DNA of 64,000 bases from Azadirachta indica (Eukaryota; Streptophyta; Magnoliopsida; Sapindales; Meliaceae), in contig CM040446.1 in the NCBI GenBank assembly GCA_022749755.1, forward strand, positions 5,572,966 through 5,636,965, read 5' to 3'. Below are positions 25,362 through 40,300 of this stretch, in pieces. Under the pieces are notes generated by a model. The model had not been told where the DNA came from. It worked only from the letters and a program-made list of their open reading frames with translations, and ran no database searches. Position 1 is the first letter of the stretch. Each line of letters opens with the position of its first letter. Position numbers and translations under genes: made by a program.

Positions 25362-26093
25362 TGATCAATCTTTTATTGTTTTTATTTTGCCTTTACGGTA
25401 AATAATGGTCGTTAATGTTAAATGGAGATCATCTGAAACAAGATAATTATAATAAGGGCTTTGAATTAAACTTGAAATAACAAAAGTTTTGAAAGAAGAA
25501 AAGGTTAAGGCTAGGGTTGGGTTTTACTCTAGTCATGCTTTCACATTGAATACAAAATGAATCTTTAATTATTACAAAAGTGGTTTTAATTAAAATAGTA
25601 TGATAATTAGTATATATTAATGAATATTTAAAACGGTTTTTTATATACTCAAATTTAAAAATTATTTTTATTTGATAATTGATGTTTATCACTCGAACAT
25701 ACATATTGGTTCAGAAATTAATCAACTATCTGTTAACATATGCATGTATATAACAAGAAAATTTTGATAAAGTTTCGGAAAAATTAAATATTATTTAACC
25801 CTAATGGAAAATTTGGTCTTTGAATTCATTACAAAATACTAGTTCGTTAATTCTTCATATAAACTTCAAAGTTAAACTTTAATTGCCACACAAATATATT
25901 CTACAAAGAAAAAAATTTGGCCAATTTGTATGAGCAGCCCATGTATATATAAATTATTCAAAATGAAACAAAATTAATTCTGAAATTATATCCACCAAAA
26001 AAATTAAAAAAAAAAGGTCTATTCAACTCAATTTTTCTTGTTTTCTTGAACATGTACTCCTGAAAACAAGGGTGATGGAATCAATAGGCAAAA

Positions 26094-26120
26094 AGCTAGC
26101 TAGCTAGCTAGCTAGCTAGC
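26094..26120. repeat. (GCTA)n microsatellite
   Basis: Nearly seven uninterrupted AGCT/GCTA units, themselves self-complementary. Confidence 0.85.
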
Positions 26121-26837
26121 TCAAATGTGAGAAGCATATATAACACGTCAATCAAATTAAATAACAGTAAAATAAAAGAGTTGATATCATTTCATATTAT
26201 TGTTTAGCTTGATTTGATTGAATAAAGAAAATTATTGTTGAAATTAATTATATATACAGTAGCAATCTTTGCATTATTGCTATTGTATATATAATTCGTT
26301 CTGTTTTCTTTATAGAAATCATCCCCCAATCACGGTTAAAAATCTATAAAAGGCTAAAAACATCATCATTTCATTAACAAAATTCCAAAATTAATCATAT
26401 ATACCACCTTTACATTGCTTCAATGGCTTTAATTAATTTGATTAATTTCATATTAATGCTTCATTTTTAAACGCTTAGATCTTCTAAACACTTGGATCTT
26501 CTAAGTCTATATATATATATATAAACAAACACATACATGTATAAGTATATATATTACTTACATTATCATATATATCTTCCACAGAAGAACTGCTTGCAAC
26601 AGTTAAATTGATCGAGCAACTGGACATTCTGAAGAGGCAAATTAAAAGGGTTGTTCCTGTATAGATGTTCAAGATTAAAGCTCAACAGATAAAAGTAAAG
26701 AATAGAGATCATGCAGACATAACATAACATAACATAACATAACATGTTCTACATATGTTCTAAAAGCAACGAGGAAGTCTGAGTGATCAGATGGGCCTGC
26801 TGGGAAAGCAAAGCAAAATTAAAGGATATTGACAGAG

Positions 26838-26937
26838 ACAAAAGTGATATTGGCGCGGCTCAATCTGAGATCGTATTTTACAACTTCCATTTGTAAATCC
26901 GTCTTCGGATTGAACCTCACCAATATCGCTTCCTTTC
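26838..26937 (-). ncRNA. MIR171: MIR171 microRNA precursor
   Basis: Read on the minus strand, this folds into a hairpin. The 3' arm (26843-26863) is a 21-nt miR171 sequence with core GAGCCGCGCCAATATCAC. The 5' arm (26908-26928) is the passenger strand with GATATTGGTGAGGTTCAAT. Across the 20-bp core the arms pair with one mismatch and two G-U pairs, and the terminal loop of about 44 nt is typical of plant MIR171. miR171 directs cleavage of HAM/SCL6-type GRAS transcription factor mRNAs, controlling meristem identity and branching. The mature register could be 26843-26863 or shifted to 26846-26866; both occur in plants. The gene stands alone between protein genes, so it has its own minus-strand promoter, presumably within 27-29 kb. 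Confidence 0.92.
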
Positions 26938-29900
26938 ATCTTCTTAATTTGCTTCGCACCATGAATTAATGCAACAGGAAGTTAACACAGAGACACCATA
27001 TATATGTGCAGATTGATAAGAGTGCGAATAGGGTTTTAGTTCACACACACACACACACACTGGCTGGATTGATATAGATGTTGGTATTGGTTCCACAAGC
27101 CAACCAAAAAGGAGAAAAGTTTAGAAAGAATAGCATATATAATATGGGGGCCGTGTTGTCCTAAAAGACATGAAAAATGATCAATTATGGTGTCACTTAC
27201 GAGGAGATAAAGATGATATCTTAGTGGAGTACATATAGAAGGTGGAATTGGTGGTTGAGCATGATAATTGAGGTGGGATCTCTTCATAATCATATTAAAC
27301 ATGGTATGATGAATCAAGTCAAAAACAGTACTACTGCAATTTGGTGCAACAGTATATCATAAACAAACACAGTACCAAACAGACTATATATATTCGAAAC
27401 TTTATAGAAGTGGGATCCTCGATCGTAATTCTATAGCAGCTGGAGGAAGAAACAAGTTGGTGCACTTAGAACACACGACCTTAAAACATATGAAATTGGA
27501 AAAAGGAAAAAAAAAAAATGGAAACCCGAATGAATATTGAACTGGAGCGCCATTGTTGCACTCTAGCTAAGAAACCAAAATGAAAGCATATATAAATGCA
27601 CACAGAGAAACAAGATGATATATATGTATATATATAGAAGACTCAAGAACTAATGAACCCTATCTTCTTACACGAGATAAGAAATGTTGAGGAATATTGG
27701 TCATAGTGATATTTTATGGAATATATATAGATATAGATAGATAGAAAGAGGAGAAACAAGCAGAGGGTAAGGGGGGGAAGGGTCTGCCTCGGGATGGGAA
27801 GGTGTAGAAGGTGAGGGGAATGATGTCAAAGGGAGCAACTTACTTTTAGGGTTAGTCATGCTTAGTTTCTACTCAAATATAAATCAAAACCTTGCTTCTC
27901 TTGCGCATGCACCTGAAATATTCTCCACCAAATAACCCAAACAACTCCTTTTCATTGTACCTCTTCATTATCAGTCTCCTTTTCTAGATTTCATTATTTT
28001 AATACCAACTCTTTTTCTTTTTATTTTATTATATCATGCTTTCGTTTGATTATTAAACCTACCTATATGTACTCATCAACAACAGAGAATAACTTAGTTG
28101 GCTTATATGTATCCATTATATATATATATATATATATATATAAACAATTCAACTAGTATAAACCCATTCTGATGGATCCATTATTAAAATGAATATCTTC
28201 ATCAATATAAAAATCACTCTTGTACTACTTAATCATATTTGCTTAAATGGGATTTTCATAAGATAATTAATCTTAGAGATTTGATATACATGTAACCCTA
28301 GCCCTCTAGGTAGATAGGGTTAGGGGAATGACAAGATATCATAAGAGTGGAATAAACCCTCTTACTGTAATGTACTCATAATCTGAAAATGGCAACAAGG
28401 TCGTGCCCAAAAAGATGTAACTTAGACGTATAAGTCCATTAATAACGATATATGTATGTATACGTAGAAACAGAACATAGTCAACAAGATTGATTAAGAG
28501 AGAGAGATGAAGAAGAATCTTGGGAACAGGAGTGCAGAATGTCAGCGAAGGGATTGTCTAGAAAGAAGTTTCGGAGGAAAGGAAAGGAAAGGGTACGTAT
28601 ATAATAAAGTTTGTCATCTTTTTCTTTCACACAAACACACATTAAGGCATTAACACTTAACGCATAGCAATTAGCAATTGGGCAACCAAATTGGCCAACA
28701 CCACAAAGCGGAGACACCGGCGCTAAAGGAGCCCTGCCTTGGGCCTGCACTGGGGAACACATTCCTTGGGTTTGCTTATAACTTTTTCTATTTTTTTTTT
28801 AATTTTTATTATTTCACCAACAAACAATCCCATATATGCATAGTCTTTTTCTTTATTTTTAAGGGTGTCATTCACTTCTTCTCTTTGAAGATTTTGGGAA
28901 GAGTAAAAGAAGCTTTTAATAAAAGGTTTAAAGCTCCTCTCCCCCATGTTTCTTCCTTTCTCTCTCTCTCACTCATGATTTGGGGCGATAAGTTCGCGTG
29001 CCACTACCCAAAACAGATTCCCCCACGCCTTAAACCCATTTCCCATGTCCCATGTCCCATTTCTCTCTTTCTCATTCTCATTCACATTTCAACACCAGAT
29101 CCTAAGACTTAATTTCTCTCTTATTTGTTTCTTCTTCTTCTTCTTAGTCCAAACATGAAAGAGGGTCAAAAGTAACCTACTACTTACCTCAACTTTGGCT
29201 TTCCTTTGTATAATCTTTCATTATTATATTGAATGCTAGCTAGCAATATGTTTGTGGATGTCACATAATAATTTTGGAATGTACAATTTAAAAGATGGTC
29301 AAGAAAACGATGGAAATTTAATCACCAATGGCTTGCATGCTACGATAAATATATTATGATGATGAAATGATACTTTCCCTCTGATAAAGAGGTATAGATT
29401 GTCAATATAATGTATGCTAGAGTTCAAACTCTTTGATTAAAGGAGTAAACAAACAGACAACAATGTTCCACACGCTCATATAGATATTTCTTTAACCTTA
29501 ATTTTAATGGGCCATGTTTTGCCTTTATTTTATCAAGATAAAGAAAACATACTTTCTTAACCTAATTAATATCTTTAATTAAGAGAATATTCATGTCAAT
29601 ATCACTTTTTAAATTTCAAGTTTCTTTCTCTTTCTGTTGTCTTTTGTTTTATGCGATTTCTGCCTTGCTTGTTAGTACAATGATCTCTTTAGGCCGATGT
29701 GTATACAATTTGAGCATTAAAATCAAAAGAACTTCGATGCTTTGACTAATAAGCAGATCTGAAAACTTTAAAAACAGCATTGGCTTAGCATGAAATAAGG
29801 GGTGAGACAAGGGCAATGGAAAATATAGAAGTAAACTTTAAGCTTTTGAAAATATTGGGTTGATGGGTATGTTTCAATCATGTACAGCATTTAGACCAAA

Positions 29901-31489
29901 GTTTCTTGTCAGTTTATGGAGACAAGAAACACACTTTCCTCCCCACGAACTCGAGTTGCTACAACTCTATCTTCTCTCTCTCTCTGTGAAAATCTGTCCT
30001 CATACGCAGGCAGGCTCAGCTCCTAGAACCTCCCGAATTACGTATTTTGCCAGCAGTAAGCGCAAGGAAGAAGGGTTGACAAAAGGTTTGAACCAGAAAT
30101 GAGACACAAATTCACCTTTTTTGGGCACCTGAACAGAACAGTCTCAAGTCTCAGCTCATTCAAACTTGCTTTATAAAAATTAGAGTAAGGTATACATCAT
30201 AATATTGTGTATACATGATAATATTGTCTCAAGTGTCAGGCAAGTGGAAAGGTACATTATACTTTGATAAAAAGTATGCAGCAGGGCTCATGTTTGGAGC
30301 ACAACAAAGTTGGTCTCCAGTCCACCGGAAAAAAGGACTGATAATATATTACCACTCATACTCTTGTATAATCTAATACATCTCATGTTAGCATTATGAA
30401 TTATTATATATCACAGCATTTACATTCCATACAACATCGATGTGACGCTAAGACCTGTTGGGTTTCAACCCCGCTCTGATGAAAACTAAAATAAAGCATC
30501 GAAGGGCACACCTTCTTTGACGTGTTTATCACTTTTTGTAGACTCAGGTCTCTTCACAACCATTCATGAAAAGCACCAGAGACATTACTACTATTATCAA
30601 GATTGATTCTGAAAGCAGTCACTGGTTCTGATCAAATCGCAAGTTCGTTTGTTATTTCCCTGATCAGTACAAACTATGGGCAATAACATATTCAATCTTA
30701 AACGTTTCACATTACATATTACAAGTGATCCTGATGGTTAAAAACTTTAGAACAAAATCTAGGTTTATATTTTAAAAGTCTCAGTGAGGTAAGATAGAGA
30801 TAAATGAATCTCTTGTGCAAGATTGTAAACACGTGACAGTATTCTACTCCTCTGTTTAAGATAGTGTTTGGATTTAAGTACCTATAGAGAACATCTCCAG
30901 CTTCAATCATAGGGAATTGTGTTATTTCTTACTAGGTAAACATTTTAATTGTAGGCTTAATTTGTCAAGAAGCAAAACAAGTACCAAGAGGAGCTGGCTA
31001 CGTTCTATTTTGAATCCATGAGCTAAAGGTAATGTAGCACATAATACAGTTATCCATCTGAATGCTGAAAGATGGGAATAGGGGTTTAATCTGAAACTGG
31101 ATTAAAAAATATAAAGAAGTTCAACATAATGAGAATGACATCCACCAAGTAAGACTTGCAGTTGAATAAAAATTTTTGCCATTTCCACTGTCATGAATTG
31201 TGCTTTTCTGAAACTGGGTCATTAATTTCCTGAATATAATCTAAAAGTAAAAAATTTCATGATCTAGAATTTTTCTGTAGTGAAAACACCAGATCACTGC
31301 TTCCTCTTTGTTAAATATAGAGTAGATTGCTTACTATGCGGAGAAATCTTCTGTAAATTAGGATAGCCTTTCTACATGCTCTAGAGTTTGTGACTGATAA
31401 TCAAAATTTGGCGGCTGATACATTTAGCAGCAATCAGCTATGCGAGCTATTTGACTCTGGTATATGGCTCTAAAGCAGCAGCATGATAA
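26938..31489. other. Intergenic, MIR171 upstream region to UGNT1 3' end
   Basis: No protein gene is recognised. It contains an (AC)n repeat at about 27041-27060, a (TA)n run at about 28119-28142, which could serve as the TATA region of the minus-strand pri-miR171 transcript, and CT-rich tracts near 28950 and 29970. Short open frames here (for example 28678-29112) are proline/serine low-complexity and unsupported. Confidence 0.5.
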
Positions 31490-34400
31490 TTATTTTCCCC
31501 GGAGTTTACAGTAAGCATACAAGCATGAGCCTAGAAAACCAAGAGATTGGCCAACGACATTGAACTGGAAGCAAAACAACAGTAATTCAAACCAGAATAT
31601 TAGTTGCCTGAAGATTATCATGTTAAGGGTTTCATAAAGTATACCACCAGATTAGGTCTAAACTCACAAAATCAAATGGAAGTCCCCCAAACAGCAGCCA
31701 GCCAAGCCCGATAGTTAAAAGGTCCTGTAATAGCAGAGTCACAAGTCACAAAGATGCATGGAATGAGCACTGCAAGGCCAGAGAACTGGCAAACATCTAT
31801 AATTTTTATTTTGTAGAGATTAATGATAAAAAAAAAATGGTTATTTTAATTATTGATTTAGTTTACAGCACTTTGTGCTGGCATTTAGGACCCATTCCAC
31901 CGTATGTACTTCAATCCAAGAAAATCTTATAGGACTCCCTGGATATTTGTGATACCAAATTTATGCCAAAACGATTGATTGCTACAACTCAAAAATAGCT
32001 CAGGCAGAAAAATATGAAAATTCCAAGATGTGAGAGAAGTATATCAATTATGGTTCTGGATGGCCAACAATTGCTCTAAAAGGAAATGATCATTTCAAGC
32101 CTAATGGAAACTGGCTAAAATTAATAATAATTTCTCAAATTTATAACTTAAAATGCTAAATTGTGGAACCACATTAAACTTGAAGCAAGCTATGATGTCT
32201 GCATGTTTGTATCAGCCAAATGTTGTAGACAGACATTATGTACTGACCTTCAAATTGCCGCAAATTGTCTGTGTGAGCGCTGAATTGAGGGTTGTGTTCA
32301 AAAATACAAAATAGTTTATTAAGAAAGCCATGATACAGGAAAGAAGCATCACAACCTGCAAAACATGTCGATGCAGAAAAAAATTAATTAGACCATCTTA
32401 TCAACCACTGATTCACTGGCCTTCATATACAACATGCAAAATTCAGTAATACTAAGCATGTTACATTGAATCAATTCCTCAACAGAATGTAGAATATTGA
32501 AACCAGAGCAGCACTGACTCAAAATTTAGAGGATGAGGTAAAAGACCAGATATTGAAAAACAATGCTTATCAACCTTAAGACTCCTTTTGTCAAATTCAC
32601 CGGACTGATTAAGACTGGATGAACATGATTTGGAAAAACTAGAAGTCAAACAAGAAGTAGAAGAAAGCATCCAAAAGCTGTTGTCTGGCATTCAAAGGTC
32701 AGAGCCAGCAGGGTTTAATAACAAAACTTTAATGTTACAATATTAGAATAACATGTTGTCCTTGCAGGTAAAGGCTTGCGTTTTAACAGCTTGAGTATGG
32801 TTCCTTTTGCTAACACCACTTGGTTAACAATGGTTAATGATAATTATAACAAATACTTAGAAGCAGAAGAGCTAAAAAGGGGCACTAGAAGGCAGATTAC
32901 AAGAATTCCCGGCTGAATAATATCATGGAGATAACATACACAATCGCTTCACATATCATTTACAAAATGAGAAACATAAAATTGAAAAAGAGGAGAAGAT
33001 GGACTCCAGCTGGTAGGAAATGTAGCCTTCCATCACAGAGAATTTTTAGGTCATACACTTTCAAAACTAGAATCACAAATTTTCTACGGAAAAGGAAGCA
33101 CCTGAAATCCTGGGTGAAATAAAAGAGGGAAGTTCCACGTCAGTTCTAGGTCACCTCTGATTGATGTCCAGAACAGCAATAATGGCGTGCATATTATTCC
33201 TACAAACACCAGGTACATAAAATATACCACTTCTGAAGCAAATAAAATGTTATCAGTCTCCATATCTTACCATTGCACCACATAAGGCCAAAGCTATTGA
33301 GGCCACTGGATTTACCTGGAAAGATTAAAAAAAGCGTCATAATCTTAACACAAAAGTATGCAAACCTGAGAATAAGAGATGAGATGCAAGACAGCATAAG
33401 AATGAAATACTACCAATACGAGCAATGGAAGCAAGATACACTGCTGTACAGATGTTGGCTATGAAGACAACAGCATAACCATAGGCATCAAAGGATAAGT
33501 CCCGTGCTCCAGCAAGAAATGCACCAAGCATAATAATCCCCACACTGATGAAATCCTTAGATTCATTCCATTAAGCAGGCAACTTGCCACATGAATAAAT
33601 AGAAGATAATGCTATCATAAATGCAAGAACAAGGAGTGCCATTCTAAGTTGTGCAGTGGAGAAACCTTTATTTCTAACTTTGTACTATTATATAAAATGA
33701 TATCATATATCCTCAAATATAAATGGGATCTTCAGATTTTTGATTGACAAAGCCAACTTTGTAGCCCGAGTTAGGTACAAAATCAGAAACAATAAGAAAT
33801 TTGATACTCGTAGTGACTCGAAAATTCCTAGAAAAACATGCTAAATAAACCTAATAAATACCAGAAGATGGAACATAAGAAAAATAAATAAATTAGGATG
33901 CATGTGCACTTATAAACGACGACTCAATCAAAGAATTTTTTCACATCCTACCAACGAAAGTTATCCACCATCATATTCATCTTCTAAGAATGCTATAGCT
34001 ACTAAATCAGGAAATCCAAACCTATGACCAGTCAGTCCAAATGAGTGAAAAGAAGGAGAAAGCAGCATGTAACTTACATCATGTAAGAATGAGAGGCTAA
34101 ACTTATAGTCAGGACATCTAACAGTACAGGTCATAAAATTCATTCCAGAGCTTTGGATGTGGCTTGGTGTTACTTTGAGAATGAGAATCTGTCTTTCCTC
34201 TCTAAAGAAACTCTACTAATAATTATTAACTTGTACCTAAATAGAAAACCATTCTCTTCAAATAATTTAATATAAACATTCTGTTCTAACAACAGTTTTA
34301 AATAATATATGACTTAACATCTAAGTTTGAAATATTCTTTCACTATAACCAAGCATATACTTGCAATTGATACAAACAATAAATACCATTCCCCTAGCAT

Positions 34401-37347
34401 CAGTGTCTTACAGATATAAAAGATCTATGAGTTTAAAATGACATCAATATACACAAACATTTCCTTTTTACTAATGCTTGTGAATATCGGAAGAGTATTC
34501 TTAGTTAAAAACACATTTTGGAACACTTTCGACTAATTAAAAGTTCAACAAGTAGCTGACTAGCATCTCCAAGACACATGGACGGTATAAAGGAGTAAAT
34601 AACCATTTTGCATCAAAGTTCAGTAAACAGCAGAAAGTTCAGAGGGTTTGCACCTGCCAACAACAGGAAGTGAGTGTTTCTGCCCCGTCAATACGTACTC
34701 TACAACCATAGTAAAGGCCACTGTGGTCCGCCTGAGGGTGGTGTACATGGGAACATTTATGCCGCGCACAGCTTCCATTGTAACCAGCTTTCAAGCAAAA
34801 GAGATTTGTTAAGGAAAATTGAAGAGAACACTAACGCTTTGAAGAAGTGAGAGTTTGTGAAATATTATATCCATCAAATACATACCATGTAAAGCAAATA
34901 TGAAAGTGCCAGAGGAAGAGTATGAACTAATGTCTTAAATTTCACGAAGGTTGCTGGATTATAACTGATATTATGTGGTTCGCCAGCTGTGAAAGAGATG
35001 ATCTTCCAGCATTTCATTGCATAGAGAATTGAACATGAACAAAGCATCTAGGAAAGAAAAAAAAAAAGATAAAAAATGGCCAAATCAGGAAATGAGAAAA
35101 AACAGAGACCAGTTTAGACAGACAATTCTTCAACTGCCATAAAAACTTCTTGTCAGGATGGATAAAAATGAAAATTTTTGAAAAAAACAAACATGTAGTG
35201 TATGCAACAGAAGCATGAAGTTGAAAATGTTGTCAATTTGACTTGAAAGATTATAATGGTCAAACATGAACAGATTAGAGAAATCATATGAAGGTAACAT
35301 TACATATGTACACCTGCCAAAAGTTGAGGATAATTTAGGATAATGTTAAATGATTGTCATCTGAAATGCCTGCTTGTGCAAAATTGTCTTCTGAAAACTT
35401 AGAACAAAACATGTTTCTTTAAAATGGAAAAAAAATTGCATTAAATCAATGCTTTAAATTTCCTCAAGGATATATAATATAGTACATGAGACCAACTTAG
35501 TAACTGAACTACCTGAAAAAGTGTGATGACATTTGCACATGGGAAACTGTAAGAAGAAAGAGCTGCTTTATTGAACATCACCAAGAGAACTGCAAAATGG
35601 AGTAAAATGCAGAGTTAATGGGGAGACAATTGCCTTCATAGAAAACATATTAACCAAGACATATACAGATGATAGCAAGAGCTAGACTAACCACCAATTA
35701 GAACCAGCTGCTATCATTTAGCATCGAGAGATCATGAGTCAAAGCAATATCAATGCCAAAACACAAAGGAGGCAATGAATGAGCAGGTGAATATTTTAGA
35801 TGCATCAATAACAATTACTCTACCTCTCTTTTACAAAGTACAAGTAAAATCTATGTTCATTACATAATAAGGAATCAAAAGAATGAATTAAAAGATAATG
35901 TGTTGATTGGATGACATGTCATGGTGTTTTTGTTCACTATGCAACAAAGTAAAAAATAAAAGAAAGATGATTAAACAATGAAAAAAGGTTAAATATGGTC
36001 TCTTAAGAGGCAGGCATTTTGACCAAGACAAAGTTTATAACGCTCTTCGTAGAGAACTTAAAGATGCTTATTTATGAACATTTCATTTCCATTCACAGCA
36101 TCATTATTGTAGACAAAAGATAAAGTTCTTATCATTTTTTAATAATTGTACATTCAAAACTACTAGAGTCCAAAGCTCTTCTCTTTTCATTCATCCCAAT
36201 ATATCTCTTCAACAAACTATTCCTCAAATCCCACGCTTCTTATTGATGACTGGTTCAATGTAACCAAAATTATACTAGCTTTCAGTATCACCCTAGCATT
36301 TTAGTTTCCACTATTTTCTTGTCCTTGATATTAGTTTTTATGTTAACTCCAGAAATTTTATCTCATCCATCATTGTTCTAATAAAATCTCTCCCTTCAAT
36401 CTCTAACTTCATTTCATCCCATTTTGTCAGCTAAAACTATAGTCATCAATGAGCAACATTCACCGCTGATGATTCATAAAAGGCCCTTACTTACACCTAA
36501 CACCAAACAGAAATGAAAAGATGCTTCATAATTACCAATGTAAGCATATTACTATGCAGGATTCAACTTCCTATCCTATGATCTATCCCAAATTAACCCC
36601 TCATTACTAGCATCCTCAGATCACATCACCATATCCACTATATATATCTCATTCTATATTGCAAGGCTACTGTGGATCCTACTCCTTGACAACAAATATT
36701 CCACATACTACTTGTTTTAGAATTCAGAACTTTTTTCAGCCAATCCCATGTGAGTGAATATAGAATTCGACTGTAGATTTAGAATAATGATAATACAATA
36801 ACTCCTACTCCATTGATGTAGTCTTAACTCAAGCAACCTCTCAAAGTTACATAATACTAATCATAATTGTAACAACAGGATTTAACAGTGCAATAAAAAT
36901 AATCACTTAAACCTTACTTTTCTCTTTTCCCCAACATTTAACTTTCTAATTCAATGTATTTAACCACACCACACTCCTATTTAAACCCAATAATTACAAA
37001 CCATACATATATAAAATGAAACAAAAAAAATCTCGTCTTTTTCTGCATGATGTCACCAAAACAAAAACAAATAGCACAGTAACATTTGCAAAGTAAATCC
37101 CACAAAAAGAAAAAAAAAAAGAAAACAGAACAAAGTTTCCATTTTGAGAAAGCAAATGTCAAAGTTAGACAACACTAGGAAGGAAGGAGTAACTTAAAAG
37201 AAAAACCGAACAAGCATCAAGTAAAAGCACTTTACCAGCAGTGGCCATGTAAGAAACAGCAGCATAAACACCTCTTCTGGTCATAGCAGAGACCTTTGGC
37301 TGCTCTTCGCTCTTCAATGAATCGTTAATCGTCACAGAAGACGCCAT
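31490..37347 (-). CDS. UDP-N-acetylglucosamine transporter, UGNT1-like (nucleotide-sugar transporter)
   Basis: Ten minus-strand exons in consistent phase: 37236-37347, 35513-35589, 34886-35047, 34654-34787, 33414-33544, 33271-33315, 33102-33199, 32248-32355, 31668-31724 and 31490-31564. The total is 999 nt, or 332 residues. The protein is a multi-span hydrophobic carrier of the NST/TPT drug-metabolite family. Diagnostic blocks are VLLVMFNKAALSSYSFP, GINVPMYTTLRRTTVAFT (the conserved central loop of plant NSTs), GARDLSFDAYGYAVVF, SSGLNSFGLMWCNG, LNTTLNSALTQTICGN and the C-terminal LGWLLFGGLPFDF. These match the Arabidopsis UGNT1 (At4g32272) type, which imports UDP-GlcNAc into the Golgi/ER for N-glycan and GIPC synthesis; substrate is inferred from family. 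Length is close to the family norm, all introns are GT-AG, and the terminal KLRGK could be an ER/Golgi sorting tail. I see no damage. Confidence 0.94.
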
Positions 37348-40300
37348 TACAGCAAAACTTTACTCTCTTGTCTCCCTCAGAAAAAGAAAACACAAACACA
37401 AACATAAATACAAAGACAATACAATGAAATAACATTCGCAAAGGAAAGAAGCAGTTTTTAAGTGGTGAGAGTCTTGAGTGAATTGTTTGAGTGGCAGGTA
37501 CACGTGGCATGTTCTTGTTAAGTAGGGGCCCATGTGAGTTAGGTCCCAGCTCAGATATTCATGCCTGCAGATTCTTTTCAGATTTCTTTTTAAATAATTT
37601 TCCATCAAATGTTTTATTTATTATTATAATTAACTGTAAAGTAGGGTTACAGCCTAAGCTCCCTACCAAAAGTGGAAGATTAGCAAGACTAATCTTAATT
37701 TTTATTTCAAAGCCATTTAATTATATTCTATTTAATTAAATTATTGGATATTAATTCTTAGAATCCATATGAATATTAATAACCAAATCTATATTATGGT
37801 AGGAAATATCTTAATTGTCATAATGAAATACATTAAATTTTTATTCTACTTGCATTATTTTCAATTATTGATATCTAATTTGAATTGATTGGGTTCTTAT
37901 CCTACCTATAGATATAATAATTATTATGTAATAGTGCTTGTTGTGTAAGGTTGGTCCAAAATATTCATGCTTTAAATTTTAAAAATAAAAGAATATGTAA
38001 CATTATTTAATTAATAATATTATAATTATTGTTAATTAATTATTTTACTTTCGTATTTAATATATGAGTACGATTCAAATTCATGTAAATTATTTTACAT
38101 ATTTAACTTCATTTTTATTTACAGTAATAAGTAATCTGTTCATTTTAAATAAGATTAAAAGTATGAAAATTGTAAATATTTATTAAATAGAAGATGAAAC
38201 AAATATTAGTAATTTTTTTTATATTTTAGTTATAATATATTTGTTGTGTCTCATAATTTTATAGTGAAAAAAAATAAATTAAATGTAATTTTTAATCTAA
38301 AATAAGTGTGAAGAAATTTAATTTATAAACTTCTAACCAACCAAAAAAACTATTCTCTCTATTGCAAATTAAAAATCCCATTAAATAATAAGCTCTGGCT
38401 TTTATTTTAAATATATATGTATTTATATTTATCAAAAAAGATAAAAAAATAAATGAAAACATTTTCTTAAGAATATAATAAATAAAATATAAATAAAATA
38501 TTAAAGTGGTTAGATATATATCTGCTAGAGATCTTTTGTAAGATATATGCATTATGAGTATGACTCAATGAAGACAGAAAAAGCAAGAAAAATCCAAAAC
38601 AGTACGACAAAATGTTGTAGTTAGTTCCCACTCAAAAAGCTAGTTTTAATTTAGAGAAAGTTCAGAAAAAAAAAAGATAATAAAGGAGTTAGAAAGCAGA
38701 AGCAACCAATATTATCAAAATTATTTATTAATTATTAATTAATTATATGAGATTTTAACATATACCACCCCTAAGATCGAAGAAAACTACACTTACCTAC
38801 CTTAAACCATTATTTTTATTTAAATAATTATAATACCCTTAATTATTTTAAAATAAAATTTAAAAAATTTAATTTAAAAATTAAAATAATTTACAATTTA
38901 ATTAATGATAGTTTTAATTTATATATATTTATTGAAAATTAGAAATTTAATTAATGATAGTTTAATTTGACAATTTTAATATATATTTATTTAATATTTA
39001 TTCAAATTTAACAATTTAATTTTTATTCAAGTATTATATTTATTCAAATCCCAAATTCTATTATGCTAGTGCATGAAAGTTTTAGCGAGGATGAAAGACA
39101 ATTTTGATGATTATTTTCGACGTTAAAAATTGAAATTAGTACTTTGAGTACCTTTATTATCAATGGCATAAGGATAGAAATCAACTGAGGGAGAATTTGT
39201 GAAACTTAGAATCAAGTTTTAAGGTTTTGTTTTAGGAATTAGAATATTGGAGGAAGTTCTTAGTATTGTTTGAAGAGAGGTATCCAAATCTCAATCGTTA
39301 ATATTTTATTCATTTTCCCTTGCAAAATGCTATCTCTCAAGAGAAATAATGATTCCATTACAAAAGGGTGAAGTTGTTTATTATTTTACTAAATTATTCT
39401 TACTTCAATCGGTTGACAAACAATAATGCACGGTTATGGAAGATTTAAGTGTGTTGTTTCTTAAATCTTTCACTTGCAAGAGGTATGTGTTAAAACCGCT
39501 TAATTATATATCCTATCAAAATTGAGATGTTAAAAAGTAATATAATATATCATCTACTATTTGAGTTTTCTAATATTATAAATTTCATTTTAGAGTTATA
39601 CAAAAAATTTAAAAAATTATTGTTATAATTTATCTTAGATATTTTACATACCTACTCAAATAACGTGAAATTTTTATCCTAAAGATAAAAGATTACAATT
39701 TATAATTATATCAAATAATTACACATAATTAAAATGGAGTGTCTTGATGGAAGAGTCTTTTTTGCCCTTGAACTTCAGGGGCGGAAGTTCCCATCACCCA
39801 ACTATTAGTCGGAAACCTAAGATGTATATTGCATAGTGATTGATATTTATATATACATGTTCATGTCATGAAATTAAAATATCAAAACTTAATGATTGTC
39901 ATCTAGCCTTGGCTAAATGATATAAAACACAATCTTTCCTCAGGGAGAGAGTATGCTCGAGTACAGATATGAGACATGACTTCTCCATCTTTTTTGTGGA
40001 GATTTTTCAGCTAATATATGATAAATAATGCTCCAAATTTGAAAGTAGATATTGCATATTTTATTTAAAATGTAGCATCTAAACTCTCTCTAATTTGAAT
40101 ATTAGATATTAGGACACATATCGTCTAAAATGTAGTATCTAAACTTTTATAGATATTTCTGATATAAATATCAGTAAATTCTGATATGGTAATACCCAAA
40201 AAAAAAATATGTATCAAATTTTCATTCTATGATCCTTATAAAATTCAACATCCATCCATCCATCATATATATCCACTACAAAAACAAAGATCAAACAACT

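Noticed and set aside
28678..29112. 144-codon open frame upstream of MIR171
   Set aside because: Aromatic and Pro/Ser low complexity from T- and C-rich DNA, with an overlapping frame on the other strand and no splice or family support.
39060..39500. Retrotransposon gag remnant
   Set aside because: Short phrases in several frames looked gag-like, but nothing specific enough to support a call.
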